From Stutzerimonas balearica DSM 6083 (lineage in GTDB: Bacteria > Pseudomonadota > Gammaproteobacteria > Pseudomonadales > Pseudomonadaceae), in contig NZ_CP007511.1 of NCBI RefSeq assembly GCF_000818015.1, positions 2,862,501-2,926,500 of the forward strand: DNA of 64,000 nt, given 5' to 3'. The notes below the pieces were generated by a model. It was given only the letters and a program-made list of their open reading frames with translations, was not told the DNA's origin and ran no database searches. Positions 17,704-26,209 of the stretch are shown here, piece by piece (the first letter of the stretch is position 1; each line of letters starts with the position of its first letter). The position numbers and the translations under genes were made by a program.

Positions 17704-20700
17704 AGCGATAGACTTCGCGGCGGAAGATGAGGGGTTTGGGGCCGAGGTAGATGCCAAAGCTGGCAAGCCCCCGACTCGCCTCGAGCCCCTTGCCCTGCCA
17801 GTCATACCAGAGCCATTCCGGCACATTTGGAAACCCAATACGAGCTTCGCCGGTGGCTTCCGGCTTGCCGATCACCAGGCTGCCTTCATACCCCGTCTGT
17901 CCGCCCTCGATCTGAAGGCTCTGACTCGCCAGGTTGCCCACCTGTTCGAATGCCTGCGCGTTCCCCCAAATCGGAGCACTGCAGGTATCACCGGCTTCAG
18001 GGAGAAAGATATTCGATGCCCGCCAGGTCTCGATGACCCAAGGCAGGCTCAAGTCCTGCAACTCCGAGCCATGGCCGTTGCCGATGCGTAGCCGCCCCAA
18101 GCGGAACTCGCTCTGCTCCAGAACTACCTCGGAATCCTGGCAAGTGCTGCCGTTACAGACACCGTCTCTGTCGGTCAGCTCTTGCGCAGTGAAGCGCAGG
18201 AGCATCTGGAATGGATGATCGTCGGCATCCGGTTGCTCAGCGCGAAGGTAGCGTAACCAGTCCGCATCCCAGGTATAGGTGCGCTGCCCGTCACCGTCGT
18301 TATCCCCGCTCTGGCTGGGCACGAGGTCTTTGATGGACTGCCAGGTCAGCGCCTCCGGCATGCCCCTTCCCTGGTCCAGTCGAGGGGTGAGGTCCAGATT
18401 CCCGCCAGCCGCCAACCAACTCGGGACTGGGCTGCTAGCGAACCCCCAGAAGCCATCGAAATCGTAGTTCTCGGTGCGGTACTCCGCCCCGTCGGCAACG
18501 CCGTAGCCGGTGATCGTCAGCGCAGGCGGCGTAGTCACGGCGACTGGCTGATCCTGATAGCTGAACACGCCGCACCCCGCCTTCAGCGCGCCCTCGATAC
18601 TTGCCTTCAGGTATCGCGGGATAAACCGCCCGATCGGAGCCGAATCGCTGGCTGGCACTGCCACGCCGAGATAGGGAGGCGGCTCGACGCGCAGGCGAAA
18701 CACGCCAACCTCCGAGAGCGCCACATCCTCGACAATCGTTCCATCCCAGTTTGCCGGCGAGCCGGAAGGCAGATGATCGTAGCTCCCGTCTACCGGTGTG
18801 AGTACCTGCCCAGCCACCCCACCGACAACTGGAGAGGGGGCTAGCACCACCGGGCGTAGCTGCAGCTGATCCTGCCGATAGTTTCTTGTCGTGCTCGCCT
18901 TACAGAGCTCGCCATCGGCACGCCAGGCTACCGGTCTGATCGTTGTTGAAAATGCCTGCCCAACCTTCCGGAACACATCGCAGCTGCTGTCTCCCGCCGA
19001 ACAGGTCTGCGATGGCTCGATGCAGAACCCCGCCGGTGCGGAAACGAAGTCATCGCTGCCGCTCATCGGCCCGCTGTCACCCTCCTCCGCGCTGCCCGGA
19101 TAGTAGGCGTTGAGCAGCATCCGGCCGGCTTCGGCGTAGTTCACATCGAGCGAGGTGGCGCCGTTCTGATCGAAACGAAGCGCGAGCGGCCGAGCCTCTG
19201 CAAAGTTCTGCCCGACCGATTCGGCATTCACCTGAACTGGTTTCGAGCTGTCCGACAGCTCGCTGACTGACGGAGTGACGAAGCTGCTCCAGAAACGCAC
19301 CTCACGCGTGCTGTCGGTGAACGCCGGCTCGCAGCGTGGGCTTCCTTCGTCACCGACGTCGATGACCGCACGCATGGGTACACCCGCCTGCACACGGCCG
19401 GCCTGCATATCAGGCACATCGAAGATGAAGCCGCTCTGCGCGAAGTTCAGCAGGCAGGCGGAAGAAAGCGGCGCATCGCCAATGCGGCAAAGCGTCAATG
19501 GCGAGGCGTCGGGCTCTGAAGCGTCGACCGCCAAGGGCATCTGCAGCTGTAGCCCCTGCAACTTAAAGGTCCCGACGCCACCTCTGAGCGTCTGCTGGTT
19601 GCCGCCGAGCCAGCCGTCCCCCCTGAGCGTTACCGACACGTCGCCCTGGTAAGGCTGGCAGGCCCCGGGGGTTGCATTGGTACAGGCCATGAGCGTGACG
19701 GTTTGGGGGCTGCAGGTATGTGCCAAGGCACTGGTGGTGAACTCGAAGTGGTCGATGCCCGCTGTCTCGCCACACGGGTGCCGCGATGCCATCTGAAGCT
19801 GAAAATCCGCCGCGCTCCATATCGTTTGCTGCAGCCGAACTTCATCGATGGCGCCAACCAGACCCTGGGTGGGATCTGCGCTTACCAACAAGGGAGCATT
19901 GTCGTCCGGTGGCACACCAAATATGAAGTAACTGATGCCAGACGACTGCTTGACACCGTTGACGTACAGGTTGCCTTCAAGCGCATCGATCCAAAGTGGT
20001 ATCAAGCGCAACTTGAGGGTGAATCCGACATGCACCCACTTCCCGATCGACAGAGGCGCCGACGCGACGGACAACGTCTCAGTACTGGCCCCGAACCAGC
20101 CTGGAACACGCGAACTCAACACCAATTTGAGCTCACTATTCAGTTCGATCCGGTAGGTATCGCCCTTCGCCAGGAGAGCAACCCCGCCTCTGGGCGCAGC
20201 CTCCACCTTTAGCCAGAAACTGACACTCAACTCGCGGTCCAAATCTAACGCGTTCTGGTCATGTATCAGTAACCCGTCGCCGGGGGCATCGAATCGCCCA
20301 TATCGACACGTACCTTCGCCCAGACGATCCACGGGCCAGGCCGGGTCAACCCCGGCGGTAACCGCCCCGCCAAGCACCTGGATGTCGAACGCCCCTCGCC
20401 CGGTATTGGCCGGTACGCCCCAGCTCGCCTCGTCGAAGCGCAGGTAGAGCGGAATGTTCTCCGAATCCTGGCAAAGATCGCCTTGGGCAAAGGCCGAGGC
20501 GGCCACTTCGTCGTAGGTAATGGTGTCCTTGACCTTGGTATCGATGCTGCCTTCGGCTGTTAGGGCGCCCTCTATGTGGGCGCTCGGATTGGCGGTGACA
20601 TCGCCGGTCACATATACCAAGGCATTGATATCGTTCTTGGTGCCGATGCTCAGATTGCCGCGCACGACAATCAGCAAGTCGGACGCCGAACCGTTCGGGT

Positions 20701-21070
20701 TGATTCTGCTATGTGGCGCAAGCTCGAGATCGCCGTCGACGAACATCCGTACGGGCCGGCCAGCCGTTACCGAGATGGTCTCGCCATTGTTCAGCTTGCC
20801 AGCGTTGTAGAAATAATCCCCAGCGGCGGCGTACGACGCGCCGCGGGAGGGAAAGGGACCGTAGGCCTGGCGATCCATTACGGCAAGGTCGAGTTTCGCG
20901 CCAGTATCCGGTGTCGCGTCCTGGGGAAAGACATTTGAGCAGAGCGCCGCCGACGCGGTTGGGCTGCCAAGACAGACAGTAACCAGGAGGCAGAGCACCG
21001 CGAGCGACGATGCCCTGGCCCACGCCTGGCCAGCCAGTAGTTGCCAGCCGCCCCGTATTCTCTCGGGCAT
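17702..21070 (-). CDS. mshQ: MSHA pilus-associated large protein MshQ (DUF6701, LamG-like domain)
   Basis: About 1122 residues. A long signal sequence (residues 14-42, ending TASA) leads to an N-terminal beta-helical region (LELAPHSRINPNGSASDLLIVV, VYVTGDVTANPSAHIEGALTA). A concanavalin/LamG-like domain follows at about 205-420 (LSVSFWLKVEAAP, GAIDEVRLQQTIWSAADF), then a long DUF6701 region with many cysteines. MshQ ends MSHA operons and is thought to be a surface or pilus-tip component; the LamG domain suggests glycan or matrix binding. I chose the ATG at 21070: AAGGA is eight bases upstream and the ATG follows the mshP stop by one base. Another ATG lies at 21079. Confidence 0.83.
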   Translation of the reverse strand: MPERIRGGWQLLAGQAWARASSLAVLCLLVTVCLGSPTASAALCSNVFPQDATPDTGAKLDLAVMDRQAYGPFPSRGASYAAAGDYFYNAGKLNNGETISVTAGRPVRMFVDGDLELAPHSRINPNGSASDLLIVVRGNLSIGTKNDINALVYVTGDVTANPSAHIEGALTAEGSIDTKVKDTITYDEVAASAFAQGDLCQDSENIPLYLRFDEASWGVPANTGRGAFDIQVLGGAVTAGVDPAWPVDRLGEGTCRYGRFDAPGDGLLIHDQNALDLDRELSVSFWLKVEAAPRGGVALLAKGDTYRIELNSELKLVLSSRVPGWFGASTETLSVASAPLSIGKWVHVGFTLKLRLIPLWIDALEGNLYVNGVKQSSGISYFIFGVPPDDNAPLLVSADPTQGLVGAIDEVRLQQTIWSAADFQLQMASRHPCGETAGIDHFEFTTSALAHTCSPQTVTLMACTNATPGACQPYQGDVSVTLRGDGWLGGNQQTLRGGVGTFKLQGLQLQMPLAVDASEPDASPLTLCRIGDAPLSSACLLNFAQSGFIFDVPDMQAGRVQAGVPMRAVIDVGDEGSPRCEPAFTDSTREVRFWSSFVTPSVSELSDSSKPVQVNAESVGQNFAEARPLALRFDQNGATSLDVNYAEAGRMLLNAYYPGSAEEGDSGPMSGSDDFVSAPAGFCIEPSQTCSAGDSSCDVFRKVGQAFSTTIRPVAWRADGELCKASTTRNYRQDQLQLRPVVLAPSPVVGGVAGQVLTPVDGSYDHLPSGSPANWDGTIVEDVALSEVGVFRLRVEPPPYLGVAVPASDSAPIGRFIPRYLKASIEGALKAGCGVFSYQDQPVAVTTPPALTITGYGVADGAEYRTENYDFDGFWGFASSPVPSWLAAGGNLDLTPRLDQGRGMPEALTWQSIKDLVPSQSGDNDGDGQRTYTWDADWLRYLRAEQPDADDHPFQMLLRFTAQELTDRDGVCNGSTCQDSEVVLEQSEFRLGRLRIGNGHGSELQDLSLPWVIETWRASNIFLPEAGDTCSAPIWGNAQAFEQVGNLASQSLQIEGGQTGYEGSLVIGKPEATGEARIGFPNVPEWLWYDWQGKGLEASRGLASFGIYLGPKPLIFRREVYR

Positions 21071-21071
21071 G

Positions 21072-21488
21072 TCAGTCATCCTTTTCCACCACCGCACTCA
21101 ACTGCCGATACACATAATCCGGGCTGCCCGGCGAGGCGTATTGTGCGCTGGCCTGCAGCGAGATGAAGCGCAGGCTACGGTCTTCCTCAGGCAGGGAAAC
21201 GGTAGTAGCGGACTTGTCGCACTTCACCTCTACCTTGAAGCCCTCCAGCATGAACTGATCTTCACAAGAAAGATCGGCCATTGCTCTATGGATCCCCCAC
21301 TCAATCCCGGCCCGCGCTGCCTGATAGGCCCGCGCCTGCTGGATCGCCATGCTGCTGGTGGCGCTCTGGGTTGCGGACATCCGCGCCATGGCCGCGACCG
21401 CGCCGGCGATGACGATAATGACGAACATCGCGGCGACTAGCCCGAAGCCGCCCTGGCGACCCTGTAGGAAGGAAGAATTAGGGCGCAT
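21072..21488 (-). CDS. mshP: MSHA biogenesis protein MshP
   Basis: A 138-residue PilX-like minor pilin-type protein. A short basic N-terminus (QGRQGGFGLVAAMFVIIVIAG) carries a class III-like signal: G before F, then a hydrophobic helix, and glutamate 5 of mature pilin is absent, as is usual in this group. Later QQARAYQAARAGIEWG is the typical MshP/PilX helix. It overlaps the end of mshO by 11 bases and ends one base before the mshQ start, so translation is coupled throughout. Confidence 0.83.
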   Translation of the reverse strand: MRPNSSFLQGRQGGFGLVAAMFVIIVIAGAVAAMARMSATQSATSSMAIQQARAYQAARAGIEWGIHRAMADLSCEDQFMLEGFKVEVKCDKSATTVSLPEEDRSLRFISLQASAQYASPGSPDYVYRQLSAVVEKDD

Positions 21489-22386
21489 TATCGACCTGGA
21501 CCTGCCGCAAGAGGGTGATGGTTCCGCCAGCGCCAGTCAGTACCAGTTTGAGCGTCACAAGGCCGTTGCGCGTGTTGTTGCCGGGGTCGTAGCTGAACTC
21601 GCTCTGGCCGCAATCGACACGATCGACCAAGGTGGCGGCACCGGAATAATCAGACGCGGCCAGTTCGCCAAATTCAGCGCGCACCAGCGAACCATTTCGG
21701 CATCGATAGCCGACGACCCGGTCGGCCAGAAAAAACCGATGTTGCGGAGAGGCAAACTCGAAGCGGAAAGCCGAGAGGTCAGCCTCAAGCACGCCGTTCT
21801 TCCAGGTGAAGGACTTGGGTGAAATCGGCGAAACCGCCCCATCGACGGGCTCGGGGCGCCCGACGAGCGAACCGGTGTTATAGATAATCAGCCAATGCTT
21901 GTTTTCTCCGCTATCTGCCGGCGCTATCGGGCTGAGGATATCGATCACGCAGCGGCCGGATGTCTGCGTACAGGCCGGTGGATCCTGACGTGGCCCATCG
22001 GACACAGGCAGATTGGCCCGATAGCGTCCGGCGGCCGCAATCGGAACGAGCCTGATTTCATCGCCCGTGTTGGCTACAAGGACGGAGTTTGGTACGGCTA
22101 GCCGAATGTCGCGCGCCATCCGGTTGAGCGCGATTGCCGCAAGATCGGTCAGTTCGGCCCGCTGACTATGGTCGGCGAAGCCTTGCAACGGCCGCGACAT
22201 CACCGTACCGACCATTACCGCAACGACGCCAGCCAACGCAATCACCGTGATCAGCTCGACCAACGTGAATCCATTGATACTGCCCGCGGCTTGCCTGAAG
22301 TCCTGGCGGGGCAACACCGAGCCAGGGCCCGCAACCGTCCCCTCTCGCTGACTGCCCTGGCGCCTCGGCATTCGTATCAGGGGCAT
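21478..22386 (-). CDS. mshO: MSHA minor pilin-like protein MshO
   Basis: About 302 residues. The ATG at 22386 has GGGGA seven bases upstream and overlaps the mshD stop by ten bases. The leader is unusually long (about 38 residues) before the cleavage motif INGFTLVELITVIALAGVVAVMVG, cut between G and F. The large C-terminal domain contains the paired cysteines of PilW-like pseudopilins (CTQTSGRC, YRCRNGS, DRVDCGQ). It probably forms part of the priming tip of the pilus with MshC, MshD and MshP. Confidence 0.82.
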   Translation of the reverse strand: MPLIRMPRRQGSQREGTVAGPGSVLPRQDFRQAAGSINGFTLVELITVIALAGVVAVMVGTVMSRPLQGFADHSQRAELTDLAAIALNRMARDIRLAVPNSVLVANTGDEIRLVPIAAAGRYRANLPVSDGPRQDPPACTQTSGRCVIDILSPIAPADSGENKHWLIIYNTGSLVGRPEPVDGAVSPISPKSFTWKNGVLEADLSAFRFEFASPQHRFFLADRVVGYRCRNGSLVRAEFGELAASDYSGAATLVDRVDCGQSEFSYDPGNNTRNGLVTLKLVLTGAGGTITLLRQVQVDNAP

Positions 22387-22808
22387 AAAGCATTCCCCGC
22401 CGCATCGTACTCGCCGTAGCAGGTGCGCCAACCGGAGAGCTGTAACGACTGGTTCTGCGGATCGGTCACCGTCACCTCGATGCGGGTGGCGTCAACACCG
22501 TTCAGCTTGGCAGCACCATCGACCGTCAGCGCGACCGAGTAGCCGGCCAGTTCGTTAACCGGTGCGCCGGCAAGATCCCGTGGGGCAGCGGGCGATTGCG
22601 CCGCGCTGTTTAATTGGTCATAAGGCAGCGCCAGCGCCGCCGAAAGATAGCTTTCGGCGATCATCAGGCTCTGCTGGCGCAGCAGCGGATCGGCCGAGCG
22701 CGCGGTGATGCTGGCCATGGCGGAAAACAATGCCGCTGCGGCGATGCCGATGATGACGATGGTGATGATCAGCTCGACCAGAGTCATTCCGCGTTGAGGT
22801 CGGATCAC
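22377..22808 (-). CDS. mshD: MSHA minor pilin MshD
   Basis: A 143-residue type IV prepilin. I place the start at a GTG (22808), giving a seven-residue leader VIRPQRG cut before MTLVELIITIVIIG, with GAGG eight bases upstream. Longer ATG starts give an untypical leader. The mature N-terminus keeps glutamate 5, needed for assembly. Two cysteines near the C-terminus (RTCYGEYDAAGNALC) form the usual D-loop. It is separated from mshC by 259 bases carrying repeat sequence. Confidence 0.82.
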   Translation of the reverse strand: MIRPQRGMTLVELIITIVIIGIAAAALFSAMASITARSADPLLRQQSLMIAESYLSAALALPYDQLNSAAQSPAAPRDLAGAPVNELAGYSVALTVDGAAKLNGVDATRIEVTVTDPQNQSLQLSGWRTCYGEYDAAGNALCP

Positions 22809-22903
22809 GGCTGATACCTCGGTCCAGTGACACGGCCGTATGGCGGAAAGCCACGCATCGCTTTCCACCGCGAATTCGGATTATGACCGGTGGCATAAGG
22901 CAC

Positions 22904-22937
22904 GTCCGTGGATGGGTGAAGCGTCATCCACCCTACG
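22904..22937. repeat. extragenic palindromic repeat, first element in the mshC-mshD gap
   Basis: The motif GGATGGGTGAAGCGTCATCC followed by ACCCTACG forms nested hairpins (GGATG/CATCC and GGGTG/CACCC). This short motif is of a type I associate with scattered intergenic repeats of the P. stutzeri group; that link is from memory. It sits between two cotranscribed pilin genes. Confidence 0.45.
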
Positions 22938-23022
22938 TTGAAGCCCGCTAGGCTGTGGGGGCAAATGGCGGCGACGTTTAATGCGCATCGAAGCAATGAC
23001 CGGAGCGTACCGATACTCTGCT

Positions 23023-23053
23023 CGTTGGGCTTCGCAGGCTCAACCCAATCTAC
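23023..23053. repeat. extragenic palindromic repeat, second element in the mshC-mshD gap
   Basis: CGTTGGGCTTCGCAGGCTCA followed by ACCCAATCTAC is an imperfect inverted repeat of the kind common between genes in Pseudomonas genomes (GTTGGGCTTC...CAACCC). With the element at 22904 it brackets about 85 bases of otherwise featureless sequence. Together they could be the ends of a small non-autonomous element. Confidence 0.4.
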
Positions 23054-23067
23054 AGTCCGGAACCGAG

Positions 23068-23520
23068 TCATTGCCCCACCTCGATAAAGCCGGTGGCGGC
23101 GTGAACGGTGAAGATATGGCCGCCCACATTCGCAGTATCCGTGCCACTGGATGCACATATGGAGAGCACTGCGATATCGGCCACAATACAACCAAGGGAA
23201 TTGAACGTGATATCCAACTCGTTGGTTGTTACTCCCGGCGGAATCGCCTTTGAGTAATCTTTACTAATTTCCGAAGTGCAATCACTACCGCGATAACTCA
23301 GCGCATAGCCATTGCTATCAAGTTTGAACCGGACTGGGCAACCACTCGCCACTGCCAGCTTCTGTCCATAACGAACGGCTGAGAGTGTTTCTTCGAAATA
23401 AAAGCGCTTATCGAAGGTCTGGCGATCGAAAAAGCGCGGGAGGGCCACAGCGGAAATAATGCCGATGATGACGATCACCATGATCAACTCGACGATTGTA
23501 AAACCGCGTTGTTCAACCAT
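23068..23520 (-). CDS. mshC: MSHA minor pilin MshC
   Basis: A 150-residue type IV prepilin. The six-residue leader MVEQRG is cut before FTIVELIMVIVIIGIISAVALPRFF, with glutamate 5 kept. The C-terminal domain has cysteines in SGCPVRF, GSDCTSE, LGCIVAD and ICASSG, enough for two disulfides. Base composition is visibly poorer in GC than mshE or mshG. It follows mshA after a 180-base gap full of hairpins. Confidence 0.83.
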   Translation of the reverse strand: MVEQRGFTIVELIMVIVIIGIISAVALPRFFDRQTFDKRFYFEETLSAVRYGQKLAVASGCPVRFKLDSNGYALSYRGSDCTSEISKDYSKAIPPGVTTNELDITFNSLGCIVADIAVLSICASSGTDTANVGGHIFTVHAATGFIEVGQ

Positions 23521-23583
23521 TGGCCTGCCCTTCTTATAGAAGCGGGTTGGTGGCGGGAATCGACCCGCCTCCGGAAATTTGTG

Positions 23584-23608
23584 GCAACCCGGCCAGAAGC
23601 CGGGTTGC
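23584..23608 (-). terminator. stem-loop between mshA and mshC (possible attenuator)
   Basis: A perfect 10-bp stem (GCAACCCGGC/GCCGGGTTGC) with a five-base loop sits downstream of mshA on the transcribed strand. A second small stem, GCGGG/CCCGC, lies at about 23556-23571. There is no long T run, so this may be a partial terminator or a 3' stabiliser that raises the amount of mshA message over the minor pilins. The regulatory role is inferred from position. Confidence 0.5.
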
Positions 23609-23700
23609 GGTGCAGCGTACGACGCTAAACGCGTCAGTCATTGGCCTCAGCGGCCTTCGGGTGTGGCGGTTTACGCCCAACTATATGACTAGAAGTTGAA

Positions 23701-24150
23701 TCAATTACAGTTCGCAGCCGTCAAAGCTGAGGTCACAATTGTTGGCGCACTGTCTCCTGCGGCCATTTTATAAGTAAATTGACAAACGCTCTTGCTCTTG
23801 TCGGCAATTGTAAGAATGTCAGTCCCTTCTGTGACGGAGAAATCCACATCACTAATTTGAGCAGCAAGCCCTATCCCTGCCTTAGTAGGAGCAGCATATG
23901 TCCCTACCAGGTCAATATCCACTTCAACCTCCACCTCCCCCGCAGTTACTGCCGCCGGATCCATCAAAGCAGCAGAGTGGACAATTGCTGAAGCTGATTT
24001 AACTGCTCCAGCCGCGCCCTGCATTGCTGCGAGCCTCGCATCCGCCCCAAAATCCGCAAACCTCGGCAACGCAAACGCCGCCAAAATCCCCAAAATCACA
24101 ATAACCATAATCAACTCGATCATGGTGAAGCCGCTTTGTTGCTTTTTCAT
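23701..24150 (-). CDS. mshA: MSHA major pilin MshA
   Basis: A 149-residue type IV prepilin. The ATG at 24150 has GGAG eight bases upstream, giving the leader MKKQQSG cut before FTMIELIMVIVILGILAAFALPRFADFG. Glutamate 5 and the ALPRFADFG motif of MSHA pilins are present. Two cysteines, in KSVCQFTY and at AANCN, close the C-terminal D-loop. It is the structural subunit of the filament. GC is only about 45 percent in two sampled lines, much lower than the flanking assembly genes. Confidence 0.88.
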   Translation of the reverse strand: MKKQQSGFTMIELIMVIVILGILAAFALPRFADFGADARLAAMQGAAGAVKSASAIVHSAALMDPAAVTAGEVEVEVDIDLVGTYAAPTKAGIGLAAQISDVDFSVTEGTDILTIADKSKSVCQFTYKMAAGDSAPTIVTSALTAANCN

Positions 24151-24169
24151 GGTGTTGCTCCTTTTTGCC

Positions 24170-24718
24170 TTATTCAAAAGTTACGGCGACTTCGCCGGTG
24201 TTGCTGTTGTACTCGATGAAATCGTTGTTTCCATCAAGGGTGTAGCGATAGAGGCAGCGGTGGCCCTGGGCCTCGGCGCGGAAGGTGGGGTTGGTGCCGG
24301 TGACGCTGGCCGCCGAGGCTTGCAGCAGGTTGGCCCAGAGGTTCATGCATTCCTGCTGGCTCATGCTGGTGATGGCACCGGGGTTACCGCTGCGTTCGGT
24401 GCCGACGGGCCAGCCGAGGGTGTTGACGTCTACGGTGCCGTTGCCATAGCCGATCACGTTGATCTGGCAGTTGCCGGCCACACAGCTATTGTGGCCGCCG
24501 TTGCGGTTCAGTTCGTACTGGCCGCGCACCATGGAGACTGCCGAGGTGTAGGCGCCGCCGGCGCTACGCACGGTGGAGCGATGGGCGTCCTTGGCCGAGT
24601 CAATGAAGTGCGGCAGCGCCACGGCGGCGAGAATGCCGAGAATGGCGATGACCACGACCAGCTCGATCATGGTGAAGCCTGCCTGCCCGTGCCTGCCTGA
24701 TTGTCGGTTTGCCGTCAT
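24170..24718 (-). CDS. mshB: MSHA pilin-like protein MshB
   Basis: A 182-residue type IV prepilin with a 14-residue leader (MTANRQSGRHGQAG) cut before FTMIELVVVIAILGILAAVALPHFID. The ATG at 24718 has GAGG five to six bases upstream; the open frame extends further but without a pilin-like leader. Four cysteines (HNSC, GNC, QEC, HRC) suggest two disulfides. MshB is a minor pilin encoded just before the major pilin. It begins 80 bases after mshG with no room for mshF between them. Confidence 0.82.
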   Translation of the reverse strand: MTANRQSGRHGQAGFTMIELVVVIAILGILAAVALPHFIDSAKDAHRSTVRSAGGAYTSAVSMVRGQYELNRNGGHNSCVAGNCQINVIGYGNGTVDVNTLGWPVGTERSGNPGAITSMSQQECMNLWANLLQASAASVTGTNPTFRAEAQGHRCLYRYTLDGNNDFIEYNSNTGEVAVTFE

Positions 24719-24798
24719 GTCACCCTCGCTTTGCCGTGCTTTAGCAATCGCCGTGCGCAATCGCTTGCTGTTAGTTGCCATTTCATAGCCCTGCTGCA

Positions 24799-26037
24799 TC
24801 AACCCCTCCCCTGCGCCGCGCTACCCAGCTCCCACATCGGCAGAAACACGCCCAGCGCCAGAATCAGCACCATCACGCCCATGCAGACGATGAGAATCGG
24901 TTCTATGGCGTCGGCCAGCTGCTTGAGGTCGTAGTCCACCTCCTGCTCGTAGAAGTCGGCGACTTCGATGAACAGGTCATCGAGTGCGCCGGTTTCCTCG
25001 CCCACGGCCATCATCTGCAGGACCAGTGGCGTGAACAGACCGGAGTTGTATGCCGAGCGAGTCAGCGCTTCGCCGCGCTCGACGCTTTCGCGGATGCCAA
25101 GAATGGCCTGGCCGATGTGGCGGTTGCCGACACTCGCGCTGTTGATCGACAGCGTCTGCAGCAACGGGACGCCGGCGCGGTACATCATCGAGAAGGTGCG
25201 GGTGAAGCGCGCCAGGGCGATTCGCTCGAAGATGCCGCCGACGATGGGCAGGCGCAGCTTGATGCGGTCCCACTTGAGCGAACCGGCGTCGGTCTCGCTC
25301 CATTTGATGAAGGCGTAAAGGCTGCCGACGAGGGCGAGCAGCAACAGCCACCACCAGTCGCGCATGAAGTTCGAGGTCCCGATCAGCAGCCGCGTGGCCC
25401 ATGGCAACTGGGCGTGGAACTGGGCGAACACCTTGGCGAACGCCGGGATCACCAGCAGGTTGATCACTGCCAGCGCGACGCCCATGGCCACCAGCACGAA
25501 GATTGGGTAACGCGTGGCCTGCTTGATGCGCTTGCGCGTCTCGCGCTCGAGCTCGAGGTAGACCGACAGCTGCTTGAAGGCCTGGTCGAGCTGGCCGGTG
25601 TTCTCGCCGACGCTGACCATGCTGACGAACAGGCTGTTGAACACCCTGGGATGTGCGTTGAGCGCCACGGCCATCGGCTGGCCGCTCTCCAGACTGGCGC
25701 GCACATCCTGCAGGACTTCGCGGAAATACAGGTTGCGATTGGACTCGGCCAACCCGCCGATGGCGCGGATGATCGGCACGCCAGCCTTGCTGAGGCTGTA
25801 CATCTGCCGGCTGAAAATGATCAGCTCGTCCAGGTCGACGCGCTTGCGCCGCAGCTTCTCGCGCAGCACCGCCAGGACATCGCCAGCACCGCTGTCGAGC
25901 GGGCCTGTTTCGATGGTCAGCGGCGTGATCTGCTGAGCCAGCAGCTCGCTCGCGACTGCATCGGCACTGGCGCCTTCCAGCGCACCGCTGACCTTGGCGC
26001 CCTGAGCATTCCGCCCGGTGTAATGGAACGCCGGCAT
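24799..26037 (-). CDS. mshG: MSHA platform protein MshG (type II secretion F family)
   Basis: A 412-residue polytopic membrane protein from MPAFHYTGRNAQGAKVSG. It has two repeated F-type domains, each with a cytoplasmic helical bundle and membrane segments (about residues 170-190, 215-240 and 378-400). The QLPWATRLLIG and MYRAGVPLLQTL motifs are of the PilC/GspF type. It forms the inner-membrane platform turned by MshE to extrude pilin. The gap upstream to mshE contains a REP-like palindrome. Confidence 0.9.
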   Translation of the reverse strand: MPAFHYTGRNAQGAKVSGALEGASADAVASELLAQQITPLTIETGPLDSGAGDVLAVLREKLRRKRVDLDELIIFSRQMYSLSKAGVPIIRAIGGLAESNRNLYFREVLQDVRASLESGQPMAVALNAHPRVFNSLFVSMVSVGENTGQLDQAFKQLSVYLELERETRKRIKQATRYPIFVLVAMGVALAVINLLVIPAFAKVFAQFHAQLPWATRLLIGTSNFMRDWWWLLLLALVGSLYAFIKWSETDAGSLKWDRIKLRLPIVGGIFERIALARFTRTFSMMYRAGVPLLQTLSINSASVGNRHIGQAILGIRESVERGEALTRSAYNSGLFTPLVLQMMAVGEETGALDDLFIEVADFYEQEVDYDLKQLADAIEPILIVCMGVMVLILALGVFLPMWELGSAAQGRG

Positions 26038-26106
26038 CAGGCCTTCCCTCCGCCGTGACCGCAGGTGCGCGCCCACTCGCGAAGACTCTCCGCGGCCGGG
26101 CACCCC

Positions 26107-26131
26107 GGGTTCGCCAGCAAGCTGGCTCCAA
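26107..26131. repeat. REP-like palindrome in the mshE-mshG gap
   Basis: GCCAGC at 26113-26118 and GCTGGC at 26121-26126 make a perfect 6-bp stem with a two-base loop, within the context GGGTTCGCCAGCAAGCTGGC that is common in Pseudomonas REP elements. It lies in the 172-base untranslated gap between mshE (stop at 26210) and mshG (start at 26037). Such elements can stabilise upstream message or stop gyrase. Only one copy is seen here. Confidence 0.5.
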
Positions 26132-26209
26132 CCGCAATGGCGGGGAGCGCCTGGGTCAAACCCTGGAAGCTCACAACGGCATCCAGGCGGCGCGGCACTG
26201 GCGCGCTGT

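Noticed and set aside
24719..24798. Hidden mshF gene between mshG and mshB
   Set aside because: The gap is 80 bases and holds no open frame beyond an untypical extension of mshB.
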